From Paenibacillus harenae DSM 16969 (GTDB lineage Bacteria; Bacillota; Bacilli; Paenibacillales; Paenibacillaceae): a stretch of 64,000 nucleotides of DNA. The notes below the pieces were generated by a model that saw only the letters and a program-made list of their open reading frames with translations, did no database searches and was not told the DNA's origin. The stretch covers positions 1 to 64,000 of the forward strand of contig NZ_KE383844.1 in NCBI RefSeq assembly GCF_000422465.1. The letters run 5' to 3'. Both the position numbers and the translations under genes were made by a program. Positions 1 through 7,864 of this stretch are shown here, piece after piece (the first letter of the stretch is position 1; each line of letters begins with the position of its first letter).

Positions 1-190
1 ATGCGACCGACTCGCGTATCCGGTATTAGCATTCGTTTCCGAATGTTATCCCGGTCTTACAGGCAGGTTACCTACGTGTTACTCACCCGTCCGCCGCTAA
101 GTTACTCCCGAAGGAATAACTCCGCTCGACTTGCATGTATTAGGCACGCCGCCAGCGTTCGTCCTGAGCCAGGATCAAACTCTCCAAATT
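1..190 (-). rRNA. 16S ribosomal RNA, 5' end (partial)
   Basis: The reverse complement carries the universal 16S start region: AGAGTTTGATCCTGGCTCAG (27F site) with its first base at 183, followed by the conserved segments for ACGAACGCTGGCGG, TAATACATGCAAGTCG and GTGAGTAACACGTAGG. Counting back seven bases from the 27F site puts mature nucleotide 1 near 190. The gene runs off the left edge, so only about 190 nt of the roughly 1,550 nt gene are present. The sequence is Bacillota-like. It is the first gene of an rRNA operon reading left. Confidence 0.97.
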
Positions 191-310
191 GGTTAGTTGT
201 CCGCGAAACCTCTCTCTAGCCAAAGGTCAGATTGAAGTTTCTCGTTGACTCATTACTTTTTTATCGCTTTTCCATTAATCCGTGAGGATTAACGGGGCAG
301 TTTCACTCGT

Positions 311-330
311 TGTTCAGTTTTCAAAGAACA
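311..330 (-). promoter_or_regulatory. rRNA leader boxA-type antitermination element
   Basis: On the minus strand the leader reads TGTTCTTTGAAAACTGAACA, the conserved boxA-like block found in Bacillota rrn leaders and bound by the Nus antitermination complex. It lies between the rrn promoter and the 16S 5' end. Confidence 0.7.
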
Positions 331-376
331 ATCTTTTCTTTCTCGCCGTCCGCCTGTTTCTCTCGGCCGGACTTAT

Positions 377-406
377 AATGTATCATGTATCCGCCTATGA
401 AGTCAA
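377..406 (-). promoter_or_regulatory. rRNA operon promoter
   Basis: On the minus strand, TTGACT (401-406) and TACATT (377-382) are separated by 18 bp. They sit about 190 bp upstream of the 16S 5' end, as expected for the proximal rrn promoter. Transcription should start near 370. Confidence 0.65.
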
Positions 407-566
407 CCATTTCGCAAAACTTTTTTAGAGTTTATCCATTATTCGCACTGCGGCTGTTAAGCCGCACTACATTCATATAATAGAAGAAAGCTGGTTCACG
501 TCCTGTTTATCTATCATGGCGTGCAGAGTTGTCTAAGCTTGCGGACAGCAGGATATGCCAAGATTT

Positions 567-584
567 GTCTATTTACAAATAGAC
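567..584. promoter_or_regulatory. 18-bp perfect palindrome, candidate operator
   Basis: GTCTATTT-AC-AAATAGAC is a perfect inverted repeat. Its right arm overlaps the predicted -35 box (580-585) of the downstream diguanylate cyclase, the usual position for a repressor site. No cognate regulator is adjacent. Confidence 0.4.
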
Positions 585-608
585 TTTTCATAATAAATCA
601 GCTATATT
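580..608 (+). promoter_or_regulatory. Putative SigA promoter of the diguanylate cyclase gene
   Basis: TAGACT (580-585) and TATATT (603-608) are spaced by 17 bp, about 65 bp upstream of the start codon. The -35 matches four of six consensus bases and the -10 five of six. Confidence 0.45.
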
Positions 609-674
609 TTACTGGGATATCGGAGGAACTAGTGAACTAGGCATTACTTCCCACAGATAGAGGAGGAAGATGCA

Positions 675-2222
675 TTGCAGAAAGGCATTAAGACGAAATT
701 GATGATCATTATGGGCGTTTTCAGTATATTATTAACGTTCATTATTTCGCTGGCGAATCAGCATCGATTGAAAGAGCATTTAATAGCGGGCTATAAGCGG
801 GAATCCTCCCTGGTGGAGGATGTTATCGTAACGGCCGTATCGGACGCCGATAAAGCGTTTCAAATGTCGGATGATAAATTGGAAGAACAGATGCGCGTCT
901 ACTCGGACCGTCTGCTGGAACTCTACCGCGTGAATCCGGACGTCGCTACGTGGGATTATGAAGCGCTTAAGAACGAATTCGGCGGGATGGACGTGTACAT
1001 TATCGACGATTCCCAAACGATCGTGCATAGCAGCTTCGCTCCGGATATCGGGCTCGATTTCAGAAAGGATAACGAAACCATGAAGCGGTTTGCCGATTTG
1101 CTGGCCGAAAGGCTTAAGGGCAATTCGTTCATAGCGGACGGTTTGGACCAGGAGACGAACACGGGAAAGCTCCGGAAGTACAGCTACGTTCCGACGCCCG
1201 ATCATAAATATTTGATCGAGCTCGGATTATATCAGGAAAGCAATCCGGTCTTCCAAAGCTTCAATTTCCTGGATATTGGTCGCAAGCTGGCTGACAAATA
1301 CAGTTATATCCATGAAATTACCGTCTTTACGACCTCGGGCAAAGCAATCGGCAAAAGCGGTGAAGACGGCAAATCGGCAGTCGTATCTCCCGAAAACCGG
1401 CCTTTCTTAGACGAAGCCTTCCGTGAAAAAAAGGTTCAGCAGGTAGAAAGGATCGTGAACGGCAAATCGGTCGTTTACCGCTATGTCCCTTATATCATGC
1501 AATTCAACCAGGACGCGGTCCGCTATACGGATCACCGTATTATTGAAATCAAATATAATGAACAGGAGCTCCTGGACAAGCTGAAGCAAAATAATCACGT
1601 TTTCCTGCTTCAACTGCTCGCAACCTTAGCAATCGTGCTTATTATTTCCTATATCATTACCCGGTTAGTCGCCAAACCGCTGTATTTGGCTTCCCACGAC
1701 TGGCTTACCGGGCTATTCAATCGTGCCGCATTCGTGCATTCGCTTGCGGTAAGTATGGAGAAAAACAATAAACGGGGTCATACAATGGGCTTGCTGCACA
1801 TTGACCTCGATAACTTCAAGCAGATCAACGACGCGCTCGGCCATGACGCAGGCGATGCCTTCCTCGTCGAGGTTAGCAAACGAATACGCTTGGCCGTCTA
1901 CCATCCCGGCGCCTTTATCGCCCGACTTGGCGGCGACGAGTTCGTCGTTATTCTTAACCAAATCGATGATGAGTATGCCGCAACGGAGGTTGCTCGTACC
2001 ATTATCGAGATGCTTCGGTCTCCGATTGAGATTAAGGGAGTAGACGTCGTGCAGGAATACCAGACGACCGCATCGATTGGTATCGCTCTCGCACCCGCTC
2101 ACGCGCAGGACTCCGCAGAGCTGTACAACTGCGCCGACAAGGCACTTTATTATGCCAAACGAACCAATAAAAATACGTATTGCACGTACAGCGACGCCGC
2201 AAAGTTCGATTCAGCCGGTTAA
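675..2222 (+). CDS. Membrane-bound diguanylate cyclase (GGDEF) with extracellular sensor domain
   Basis: Predicted to synthesise cyclic di-GMP from two GTP in response to an extracellular signal. The order is a transmembrane helix (about residues 8-27), a roughly 290-residue extracytoplasmic region of Cache-like length, a second helix (about 315-338) and a GGDEF domain (about 350-505). The catalytic motif GGDEF is intact at 419-423, and the upstream D-x-LTGLxNR and IDLDNFKxIND segments are present, so the enzyme should be active. No RxxD inhibitory site is seen just upstream of GGDEF, so product inhibition may be absent. There is no EAL domain. The start is TTG at 675 with AGGAGG at 661-666; the ATG at 670 is out of frame and stops quickly. 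The gene is monocistronic and followed by a terminator. Confidence 0.88.
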   Translation: MQKGIKTKLMIIMGVFSILLTFIISLANQHRLKEHLIAGYKRESSLVEDVIVTAVSDADKAFQMSDDKLEEQMRVYSDRLLELYRVNPDVATWDYEALKNEFGGMDVYIIDDSQTIVHSSFAPDIGLDFRKDNETMKRFADLLAERLKGNSFIADGLDQETNTGKLRKYSYVPTPDHKYLIELGLYQESNPVFQSFNFLDIGRKLADKYSYIHEITVFTTSGKAIGKSGEDGKSAVVSPENRPFLDEAFREKKVQQVERIVNGKSVVYRYVPYIMQFNQDAVRYTDHRIIEIKYNEQELLDKLKQNNHVFLLQLLATLAIVLIISYIITRLVAKPLYLASHDWLTGLFNRAAFVHSLAVSMEKNNKRGHTMGLLHIDLDNFKQINDALGHDAGDAFLVEVSKRIRLAVYHPGAFIARLGGDEFVVILNQIDDEYAATEVARTIIEMLRSPIEIKGVDVVQEYQTTASIGIALAPAHAQDSAELYNCADKALYYAKRTNKNTYCTYSDAAKFDSAG

Positions 2223-2245
2223 ATAAAGCTTGCACGCAAAAAGCG

Positions 2246-2283
2246 TCAGCCGCTCTTGCTTAATGAGCGGCTGATGTTTTTTT
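2246..2283 (+). terminator. Intrinsic terminator after the GGDEF gene
   Basis: The 10-bp perfect stem TCAGCCGCTC / GAGCGGCTGA (2246-2255 with 2265-2274) is followed by a T-rich run. Confidence 0.85.
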
Positions 2284-2382
2284 ATTCAACTCCGTATAAT
2301 ACGGGAATGAAGCCGTAATGTGTCTGTCCCCCGAAGACGGCATAAGAAGCACACGGAGCAAACCAGTCTCCTCGTGCTTTGC

Positions 2383-3234
2383 TTATTTCTCCGCAACTAC
2401 CGCGAAATAAACGGGAAGCCCGCCGAATACCGTCCATTGCGGCTCCGTATATACCCTTACCTCCCTAAAGCCCGCGGCTAGAAGGCTCGATGTTAACCCG
2501 CTTTTCGTTAAAAATCGGGATTGCGACGGGTAAGAAGGATTAATCCTACTCCCTCTGCGGCTAAACCCTAAAACCTTTTGCAGCACATATCCGGCGCTTT
2601 TCTTCATGAAAATCCCTTTTCGTTTAAACAGGTAATGCCACGGATATCCCGAACCATGAACTAGCAGAAATACTTTTCCTCGCGGGCTGAGCACGCGGTT
2701 CATTTCCTCCAGCGCGCGGTCTGCGTCCAAGTATTGCAAAGCCGCCCTGCAGACGACAAAATCCACGGCATCGTTGCCGAGCGGCAATTGATGGGCATCC
2801 GCCGCCTTGACCACAACCCCGCCGCCACCGTCTTGCAACGTACGAAGCAGCGCTTCCAGCAGCTCAAGCTGCTTTACATTCCGATCCAAAGCGTAAACAA
2901 GCTCCGGCTCATTCCGGAGCAGCGACCAGACCGTCGCCCCTCCCCCGCAGCATAAGTCCAGTATTTGACGGCGATTCTCCGCTTCCTTTATAAGCAGCCG
3001 GTCAAACCGGTCTGGAGCATAGATCTGCCGGTAATATTCGTAGCAAGCATAGCCAAATTCTTTGTCGAGCAGCTTGTCCTTTTCAGATATAATCCCTTTT
3101 GATTGAAGAAGCTTCTTCTCTTCTTCATCCGGCCCTTCGAGATCAGCCATATTCACGCCATAATCTTCTCCGAATAAATAAGCGACACACGCCAACAATC
3201 TTCTATGAAGAACGATTTCAACTTTTTCACGCAC
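2383..3234 (-). CDS. Class I SAM-dependent methyltransferase
   Basis: A 283-residue protein with a Rossmann-fold methyltransferase core. Motif I reads LDLCCGGGA at residues 92-100, a variant of the usual DxGxGxG. Conserved aspartates follow in YALDRN and KAADAHQLP, and a motif IV-like VDFVVCRAALQYL is present. About 85 N-terminal residues precede the core. The start is GTG at 3234, directly after the stop of the deacetylase gene, with an AAGGGGAT ribosome binding site inside that gene's end, so the two are translationally coupled. Pairing with a polysaccharide deacetylase suggests a polysaccharide or lipid-linked glycan substrate, but that is inference from context only. Confidence 0.78.
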   Translation of the reverse strand: MREKVEIVLHRRLLACVAYLFGEDYGVNMADLEGPDEEEKKLLQSKGIISEKDKLLDKEFGYACYEYYRQIYAPDRFDRLLIKEAENRRQILDLCCGGGATVWSLLRNEPELVYALDRNVKQLELLEALLRTLQDGGGGVVVKAADAHQLPLGNDAVDFVVCRAALQYLDADRALEEMNRVLSPRGKVFLLVHGSGYPWHYLFKRKGIFMKKSAGYVLQKVLGFSRRGSRINPSYPSQSRFLTKSGLTSSLLAAGFREVRVYTEPQWTVFGGLPVYFAVVAEK

Positions 3235-4065
3235 TCAATGGCATCCCCTTAAGTGAGGATAAGAATGATGGATGGAAACGCAGGTGTAATCGGACAATAA
3301 GTGTTTGATTTTAGCGGACGATTTCCTTAAACCGTAGTACCTTCTAAATCCGTTAAGCCAGCTTGTATTAAAAATTCGCGGCTGACCGCCGTCCAGATCG
3401 GAAGGATGAATATAAAACACAAATGAGCCGTTATTTTTCAAAATCCTCCTTGCTCCCGCCTGAAACACAGGGTAGGGATACAGACGGAAATAACCCCCGC
3501 CGCCCCAAGGAACTGCAATTCCGCCCATACGGCATACGGGCAAAGGAATCTCCCAGAGACGCTCCGTTATTTTGAAGGAAGACTGCCCTGCTTGCGTCGC
3601 TTCTCTGAATTTCGAATAGAGAGCATTAGAGCTGCTCGGCATCAAGCTGGAATCATAGACGAATCCTTCCTCCGCCAAGAGATCAAGCCCCCAGTCCACC
3701 ATGGAAAAACACGGCGCGCGGTAGCCATACACTTTTTCCCCTATTATATGTTCCAAAATCGCTTTCGACGTCCTGATGTCATGTTGAAATTGTTTTGGAG
3801 ACTGGTCGCTGACCAGACGGTGGGCGTACCCATGCGAGGCGATCTCGTGCCCTCTTCGATGTATTTCTTTAATCAAATCCGGCTTTCTCTCCGCGATCCA
3901 GCCCAGCACAAAGAAAGTGCCGGTCGCCTCATTCCCGTCAAGCAGCTCCAGGATTTGCCGGATAGGCTGCTCCAGCCTTAACTCCTTGCCTTCCCAGTCT
4001 GAGAGAGGGAGCTGCGGGCTGCAAAACCAATCCTCCACATCAACCGTAAATACCATCTTCAACAT
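3235..4065 (-). CDS. Polysaccharide deacetylase with DUF3473-type C-terminus
   Basis: A carbohydrate esterase family 4 (NodB homology) enzyme expected to remove N-acetyl groups from a glycan. Seen in the sequence: TVDVEDW near the N-terminus (catalytic and metal aspartates at 8 and 11), TGTFFVLGW, RGHEIASHGYAH (metal histidines at 78 and 82), YGYRAPCFS and the C-terminal SFVFYIHPSDLDGGQPR typical of DUF3473 proteins, which are best known from XrtA/PEP-CTERM exopolysaccharide loci. The ATG at 4065 is preceded at close range by GGGGGTGA and gives the standard N-terminus; an in-frame start at 4104 has no ribosome binding site. There is no signal peptide. It is the first gene of a two-gene operon. 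Confidence 0.85.
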   Translation of the reverse strand: MLKMVFTVDVEDWFCSPQLPLSDWEGKELRLEQPIRQILELLDGNEATGTFFVLGWIAERKPDLIKEIHRRGHEIASHGYAHRLVSDQSPKQFQHDIRTSKAILEHIIGEKVYGYRAPCFSMVDWGLDLLAEEGFVYDSSLMPSSSNALYSKFREATQAGQSSFKITERLWEIPLPVCRMGGIAVPWGGGGYFRLYPYPVFQAGARRILKNNGSFVFYIHPSDLDGGQPRIFNTSWLNGFRRYYGLRKSSAKIKHLLSDYTCVSIHHSYPHLRGCH

Positions 4066-4246
4066 GTCACCCCCTGCAGTTGTTATCCATCTTAAGCCCT
4101 CCATTTGTAAATGATGTATTTAGTATAAAGCAGCTTTTGGATGGAAAGGAAGGAAAAATTCGGATTTTACTTGCTTGAATGATTTTCAGGCTTATTGGTT
4201 AAATTATCATTCGTGATTTATTCCGAAGGAAGGATGGTGAGTTTCC

Positions 4247-4855
4247 ATTTATTTCTCGCCAAGGCTGTATCATTCGTTTGTCCGTCCGAAATGGTTTACA
4301 AAAAAATACATTCACGATCATGTACATTCCCATTTCACATTTGACGGCCAAACCGTGTTGGATTTCGGTGCCGGTACCGGTGCGAATTGCTCCATGTTCC
4401 ATCCGTTAAATTATGTAGGGATTGACCCTGATGCCAAACGGATTGAGTTTGCAAGGCGGCTATATCCCGACCATGCATTTAAGGTTTTGGAAAGTGAGAC
4501 ATTCCCGTTTGAAGACGCGTCGTTCGATTACATCCTTATTATCGCAGTGCTGCATCATGTATCTTCGAACGAAATATCAAGATACATCAAGGAAATTCAA
4601 AGGATTCTCAAGCCTGATGGAACGATAATCATTATGGAACCATGTTTATGCAAGAATAAACCGTTGTCAAACGGTTTTATGAAATGGTACGACAACGGAG
4701 AATATATTCGACATGAAGAAGAATATATTCAATTGTTTACAGATCATAATTTGGAATGTCAGGTCATCAAACGTTTTCGAAAATGCTTTTTATATAACGA
4801 GTTATTTTTTTCAGTAAATTCAAAATCACGATTGCAGCCCGTCACGAATAACTGA
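4247..4855 (+). CDS. SAM-dependent methyltransferase (type 11), start disrupted or non-canonical
   Basis: The body is clear: TVLDFGAGTGANCSMF (motif I), VGIDPDAKRI, FDYILIIAVLHHVS and a long acidic and aromatic C-terminus. Reading upstream in the same frame gives plausible protein (RLYHSFVRPKWFTKKYIHDH) back to a TGA at 4238-4240, but there is no ATG, GTG or TTG until the GTG at 4355, which lies inside motif I and is too late. A ribosome binding site-like GGAAGGATGGTGAG and an ATG at 4234 sit in the neighbouring frame. Either an ATT start at 4247 is used, or a one-base indel between 4240 and 4247 separates the ATG from the gene. I place the start at 4247 only as the nearest compromise. The product is otherwise about 200 residues. 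Confidence 0.65.
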   Translation: MYFSPRLYHSFVRPKWFTKKYIHDHVHSHFTFDGQTVLDFGAGTGANCSMFHPLNYVGIDPDAKRIEFARRLYPDHAFKVLESETFPFEDASFDYILIIAVLHHVSSNEISRYIKEIQRILKPDGTIIIMEPCLCKNKPLSNGFMKWYDNGEYIRHEEEYIQLFTDHNLECQVIKRFRKCFLYNELFFSVNSKSRLQPVTNN

Positions 4856-4871
4856 ACGGCCGGTTGTTCAC

Positions 4872-4909
4872 AAAAAACAGCACTCTCCTGTTGGAAAGCG
4901 CTGTTTTTT
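4872..4909. terminator. Bidirectional terminator between convergent genes
   Basis: AAAAAACAGC (4872-4881) pairs perfectly with GCTGTTTTTT (4900-4909). It gives a U tract on both strands, between the convergent methyltransferase and NERD-helicase genes. Confidence 0.8.
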
Positions 4910-4943
4910 ATTAGTAAATGATGCGGAACCCGGCAAACCCCGT

Positions 4944-6866
4944 TCATCCCATCTTCTTCACGGGAAACTCTTGCTCCAGGCCCTTCTGCCGGGTCTCATC
5001 CAGATAAAGCGTAAACTTGGAATCGCCGCTATAGGAAATATGCAGCCATTCGATTGCGCGAGTCATCGCGATATAAAACAGCGATACCTCGTGCTCCTCC
5101 GCCTCTTCCAGCGAAAACGGCATATTCTCGGCGTTGACGATAAAGACCGCCTGGAAGTCGAGCCCCTTCACGCTGTCGATTGCCGCTATATTCACCCCAT
5201 CGCCGGATGGGACCGGCTCCTGATTCTCATCGGCATCTCCGGTCAGCCAATGATGCGGAAGCCCTTGCCCCTTCAGCTCCCTGCGAATCATATCGATATA
5301 GGAGGAGTAATAATTGTCCTTCACCCGATACAAAATGACCATCTCGGGATAAGGAACCTGATGCTCCCTATGCAAATAGCGAATTTGCTCAGCGGCAGCA
5401 CGCACCTCTTCCCTGAAGCTTCCGCACCGTCTTATCGAAGGCTCCGTCCCGTTTCTGCGCGCACTCTGAGGCGGAATAATCTCCACCCCTTTAGATGAGC
5501 CGTGCCGCAACCCGTTCCCGAGGACCGAATACCGCTGATAAAAGTCCCACGCAAACTGCGCAATCTGCGACGTATTCCGGTAATTGACGGAAAGAACGCG
5601 CGACCGGCCGCGGAAATCCAGCCCCGTGTCTTTGAGCAGGCTTGACTTTCGCCTAACGGCCGACTGCGTCCGGTCCTCTACGAGAAGCAGGTTCTGCGTA
5701 GCCGGGTTAAGCAAGCTGCTAAGCAGCTTTAACCACTCCGGCTGAAAATCCTGTCCCTCATCGATAAGGATGGCCTCATACATCGGAAGAATCGCTTCCT
5801 TCTTCTGCACCTTGCCGATGAGCGCTGTCACATCGGTATCTTTGGCTCGCAGCGCTTTGGTCAACCACTCGTGAAAGTTATAGACTTCTATATTCGATTG
5901 ACTCTGCTTGCCGTTCCTTTGCTCCGCCAGCCGGATCCAGTCCAGCAGATCCTCCGGCTCGTCCATCTTCCGGTCAATCATCTGCCGAAGGCTTTGGGAC
6001 AGGGCAATACTGTTGCAGAGAACAAGAATCTTCCAATCGGGATAATAGTTCGCGAGCATCTTGGCGCGGTTTGCAAGCACGATCGTTTTGCCGCTGCCCG
6101 CCCCGCCCCGGATCAACCGGTGGCGGTCACCCAGCAGTCTCGCCATATTTTCCTGATGCAGGTCCATCGTCTTCGGATGATGCATCGACAGCACGTACTG
6201 CTCGCGCTCGTTCGCGGGCTGCCGGAATTCCGCGCTGATCCGCGCCTCGGGCATGAAGGATTGCCGGATCGCCCCGATATCTTCCTTCGACAAAATGATC
6301 CGGGACCGGCTCCAATCCATAAACATGCCGTGAATCTTCTCAATCAGCGCATCGGCCGAAAACTCGCCGTCATCGGGATCGATCTCATCCCGGCAAAGCA
6401 CGAACGACTGCGGGATGACCTCATCCAGCTTATACTCAATAAACTCTTTACGCCTCATGCGCGTAAAAACCGTTCCGAACCCGTGCTGAAACTTCAGCCG
6501 CCCTTTTAATTTGCCATCCGCAAAGACGAGGCTATCAACCTTCTTAAGCTCACTAGCGACATGCCTTGCCATTTCCTTCGCCTGCCGATAGGGATTCTGA
6601 ACGGTTTCCAGCTGACCGCCGGCCGTAAATACCTGCCATTCCTCGCGGTTCGCTTCCACGAGCGACGACTTCGTATATTCCTTCACCTCGAGAACGACCA
6701 GCCCCAGATCCGGCCCTATAACGACAATCTCAGGCCAGCTTCCTTCGATTTCCGGCTCGAAATAGACCACATAATCGCTCGGAAGATGATCCTTCAGCGA
6801 ACGGTACAATAGCCGAACACCTGCGGTCGCGCTCGTTCGCAAAACTTTCGGGACCATGTAAGCCAT
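4944..6866 (-). CDS. NERD-domain UvrD/Rep-type DNA helicase
   Basis: A 640-residue fusion of an N-terminal NERD domain (about residues 10-130; nuclease-related core PEIVVIGPDLGLVVLEVKEY with the E-x-K pattern) and a superfamily 1 helicase. Helicase motifs: Walker A GGAGSGKT (254-261), Walker B ILIDEGQD (about 366-373), SVNYRNTSQIA (motif IV region), AIDSVKGLDF (motif V) and YIAMTRA (motif VI). Such proteins are thought to process DNA during repair, but a specific role is not established. The ATG at 6866 is used. It is monocistronic and nothing nearby suggests a defence island. Confidence 0.85.
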   Translation of the reverse strand: MAYMVPKVLRTSATAGVRLLYRSLKDHLPSDYVVYFEPEIEGSWPEIVVIGPDLGLVVLEVKEYTKSSLVEANREEWQVFTAGGQLETVQNPYRQAKEMARHVASELKKVDSLVFADGKLKGRLKFQHGFGTVFTRMRRKEFIEYKLDEVIPQSFVLCRDEIDPDDGEFSADALIEKIHGMFMDWSRSRIILSKEDIGAIRQSFMPEARISAEFRQPANEREQYVLSMHHPKTMDLHQENMARLLGDRHRLIRGGAGSGKTIVLANRAKMLANYYPDWKILVLCNSIALSQSLRQMIDRKMDEPEDLLDWIRLAEQRNGKQSQSNIEVYNFHEWLTKALRAKDTDVTALIGKVQKKEAILPMYEAILIDEGQDFQPEWLKLLSSLLNPATQNLLLVEDRTQSAVRRKSSLLKDTGLDFRGRSRVLSVNYRNTSQIAQFAWDFYQRYSVLGNGLRHGSSKGVEIIPPQSARRNGTEPSIRRCGSFREEVRAAAEQIRYLHREHQVPYPEMVILYRVKDNYYSSYIDMIRRELKGQGLPHHWLTGDADENQEPVPSGDGVNIAAIDSVKGLDFQAVFIVNAENMPFSLEEAEEHEVSLFYIAMTRAIEWLHISYSGDSKFTLYLDETRQKGLEQEFPVKKMG

Positions 6867-7054
6867 CCGATCTCACCCCGCGTTCCATTATTCTATCATT
6901 ATATCACGCCTGAATGAGGGATATCGATCACTTACACGCAATTAATCGAACGTATCTGGAAAGCGAGGCCTAACCCTACCATAGGCAAGGGCTCCCTTGA
7001 TATATGTAAGTTCCTATAGCCGCAAGTCATCCGGTTTCATTCAGATCCGGCGGA

Positions 7055-7252
7055 TTACCTGCTTTTACCCGGCTCCGGCTTGGCATTGTCTCCTTTATCA
7101 GTACCTGCCGCCGCTCCGTCCGGTTTTTTGGTGCCTTTGCTCGTATAAGGCTTGGGAGCGTTTTTCGCTCTATTGGCGCTGGCCTGCCATCTGTTCCACC
7201 CTTTTTTGTCCGTGCCTCTGCCCGTTCCGCCCTTGCCTTTTGCTTTGCTCAT
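7055..7252 (-). CDS. Small basic Gly/Lys-rich protein, DUF3934-like
   Basis: A 65-residue, lysine- and glycine-rich protein starting MSKAKGKGGTGRGTDKKGWNRWQ, cut short here; it resembles the short conserved DUF3934 family of Bacilli, whose function is unknown. It has an AAGGAG ribosome binding site eight bases before the ATG. The C-terminal third (Pro, Ala, Asp, Lys) is low complexity. It is divergent from the monooxygenase-fold gene, with an inverted repeat between them. The family assignment rests on memory of the N-terminal pattern. Confidence 0.65.
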   Translation of the reverse strand: MSKAKGKGGTGRGTDKKGWNRWQASANRAKNAPKPYTSKGTKKPDGAAAGTDKGDNAKPEPGKSR

Positions 7253-7273
7253 ATCCTCGCTCCTTTATAATCC

Positions 7274-7306
7274 GTATCTTAAGAGTAGTCGTTAGAGTTA
7301 AGATAC
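7274..7306. repeat. Inverted repeat in a divergent intergenic region
   Basis: GTATCTTAA (7274-7282) and TTAAGATAC (7298-7306) form a perfect 9-bp inverted repeat with a 15-bp spacer, between the divergent genes at 7252 and 7403. It could be a regulator site or a stem in the leader of either transcript. Confidence 0.45.
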
Positions 7307-7402
7307 ACAAGTTAACAGATTTCTTTGCAAACACGGTCTCCCTGCCGATAACTTATTGTATATACTTTTTATTAGATGAAACACAAGAAGGAGGTGGATC
7401 CA

Positions 7403-7735
7403 ATGAGCCCATTCGCTAAAACGCCCAAACCGCCCTATTATGCCGTTATCTTCACAAGCAAGCGTACCGAAGGGGATAAGGGGTACGAAAAATTAGCCGA
7501 GGAGATGGCGATGCTGGCAGCCAATCAGCCAGGCTTCCTAGGAGCCGAAAGCGTCCGGAATGCCGAAGGCTTCGGGGTCACCGTTTCTTACTGGGATTCT
7601 TTAGACGCCATAAGGAATTGGAAAGCAAACGACGCCCACTTGATCGCACAGGAAAAAGGAAAAACCGTCTATTACGACAATTACGTCACAAGAATTTGTA
7701 AAGTAGAGAGAGAGTACTCGCTTCGGGAGTTATAA
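7403..7735 (+). CDS. Antibiotic biosynthesis monooxygenase (ABM) family protein
   Basis: A 110-residue ferredoxin-like dimeric alpha-beta barrel protein. It has the family pattern YYAVIFTSKRTEG, MAMLAANQPGFLGAES, VTVSYWDSLDAIRNWK and a final basic strand. Members include haem-degrading and quinol monooxygenases, and many are of unknown function. The ATG at 7403 has AAGGAGGTG at proper spacing; an upstream in-frame ATG at 7376 lacks one. It is monocistronic. Confidence 0.8.
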   Translation: MSPFAKTPKPPYYAVIFTSKRTEGDKGYEKLAEEMAMLAANQPGFLGAESVRNAEGFGVTVSYWDSLDAIRNWKANDAHLIAQEKGKTVYYDNYVTRICKVEREYSLREL

Positions 7736-7787
7736 ACTATCCCCCTCCTTTTTAATAGGTAATGCCTATAAGTTTATAGTTTTCGTA

Positions 7788-7816
7788 TTGAAATTATAGG
7801 CGGTATGAACTATATT
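7788..7816 (+). promoter_or_regulatory. SigA-type promoter of the chemotaxis receptor gene
   Basis: TTGAAA (7788-7793) and TATATT (7811-7816) are spaced by 17 bp, 49 bp upstream of the ATG. A 14-bp palindrome, CTATAAGTTTATAG (7766-7779), lies just upstream. No SigD-type motif is seen. Confidence 0.55.
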
Positions 7817-7864
7817 AAATAGTAATTATGTAGCATTTCATCACATCAGAAGAAGGAACCTAAC

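Noticed and set aside
1..219. 72-codon ORF on the plus strand at the left edge
   Set aside because: It is antisense to the 16S rRNA 5' end.
4944..6866. NERD-helicase as part of a defence island
   Set aside because: No restriction, toxin, CRISPR or other defence genes are adjacent, so only a generic DNA-processing role can be supported.
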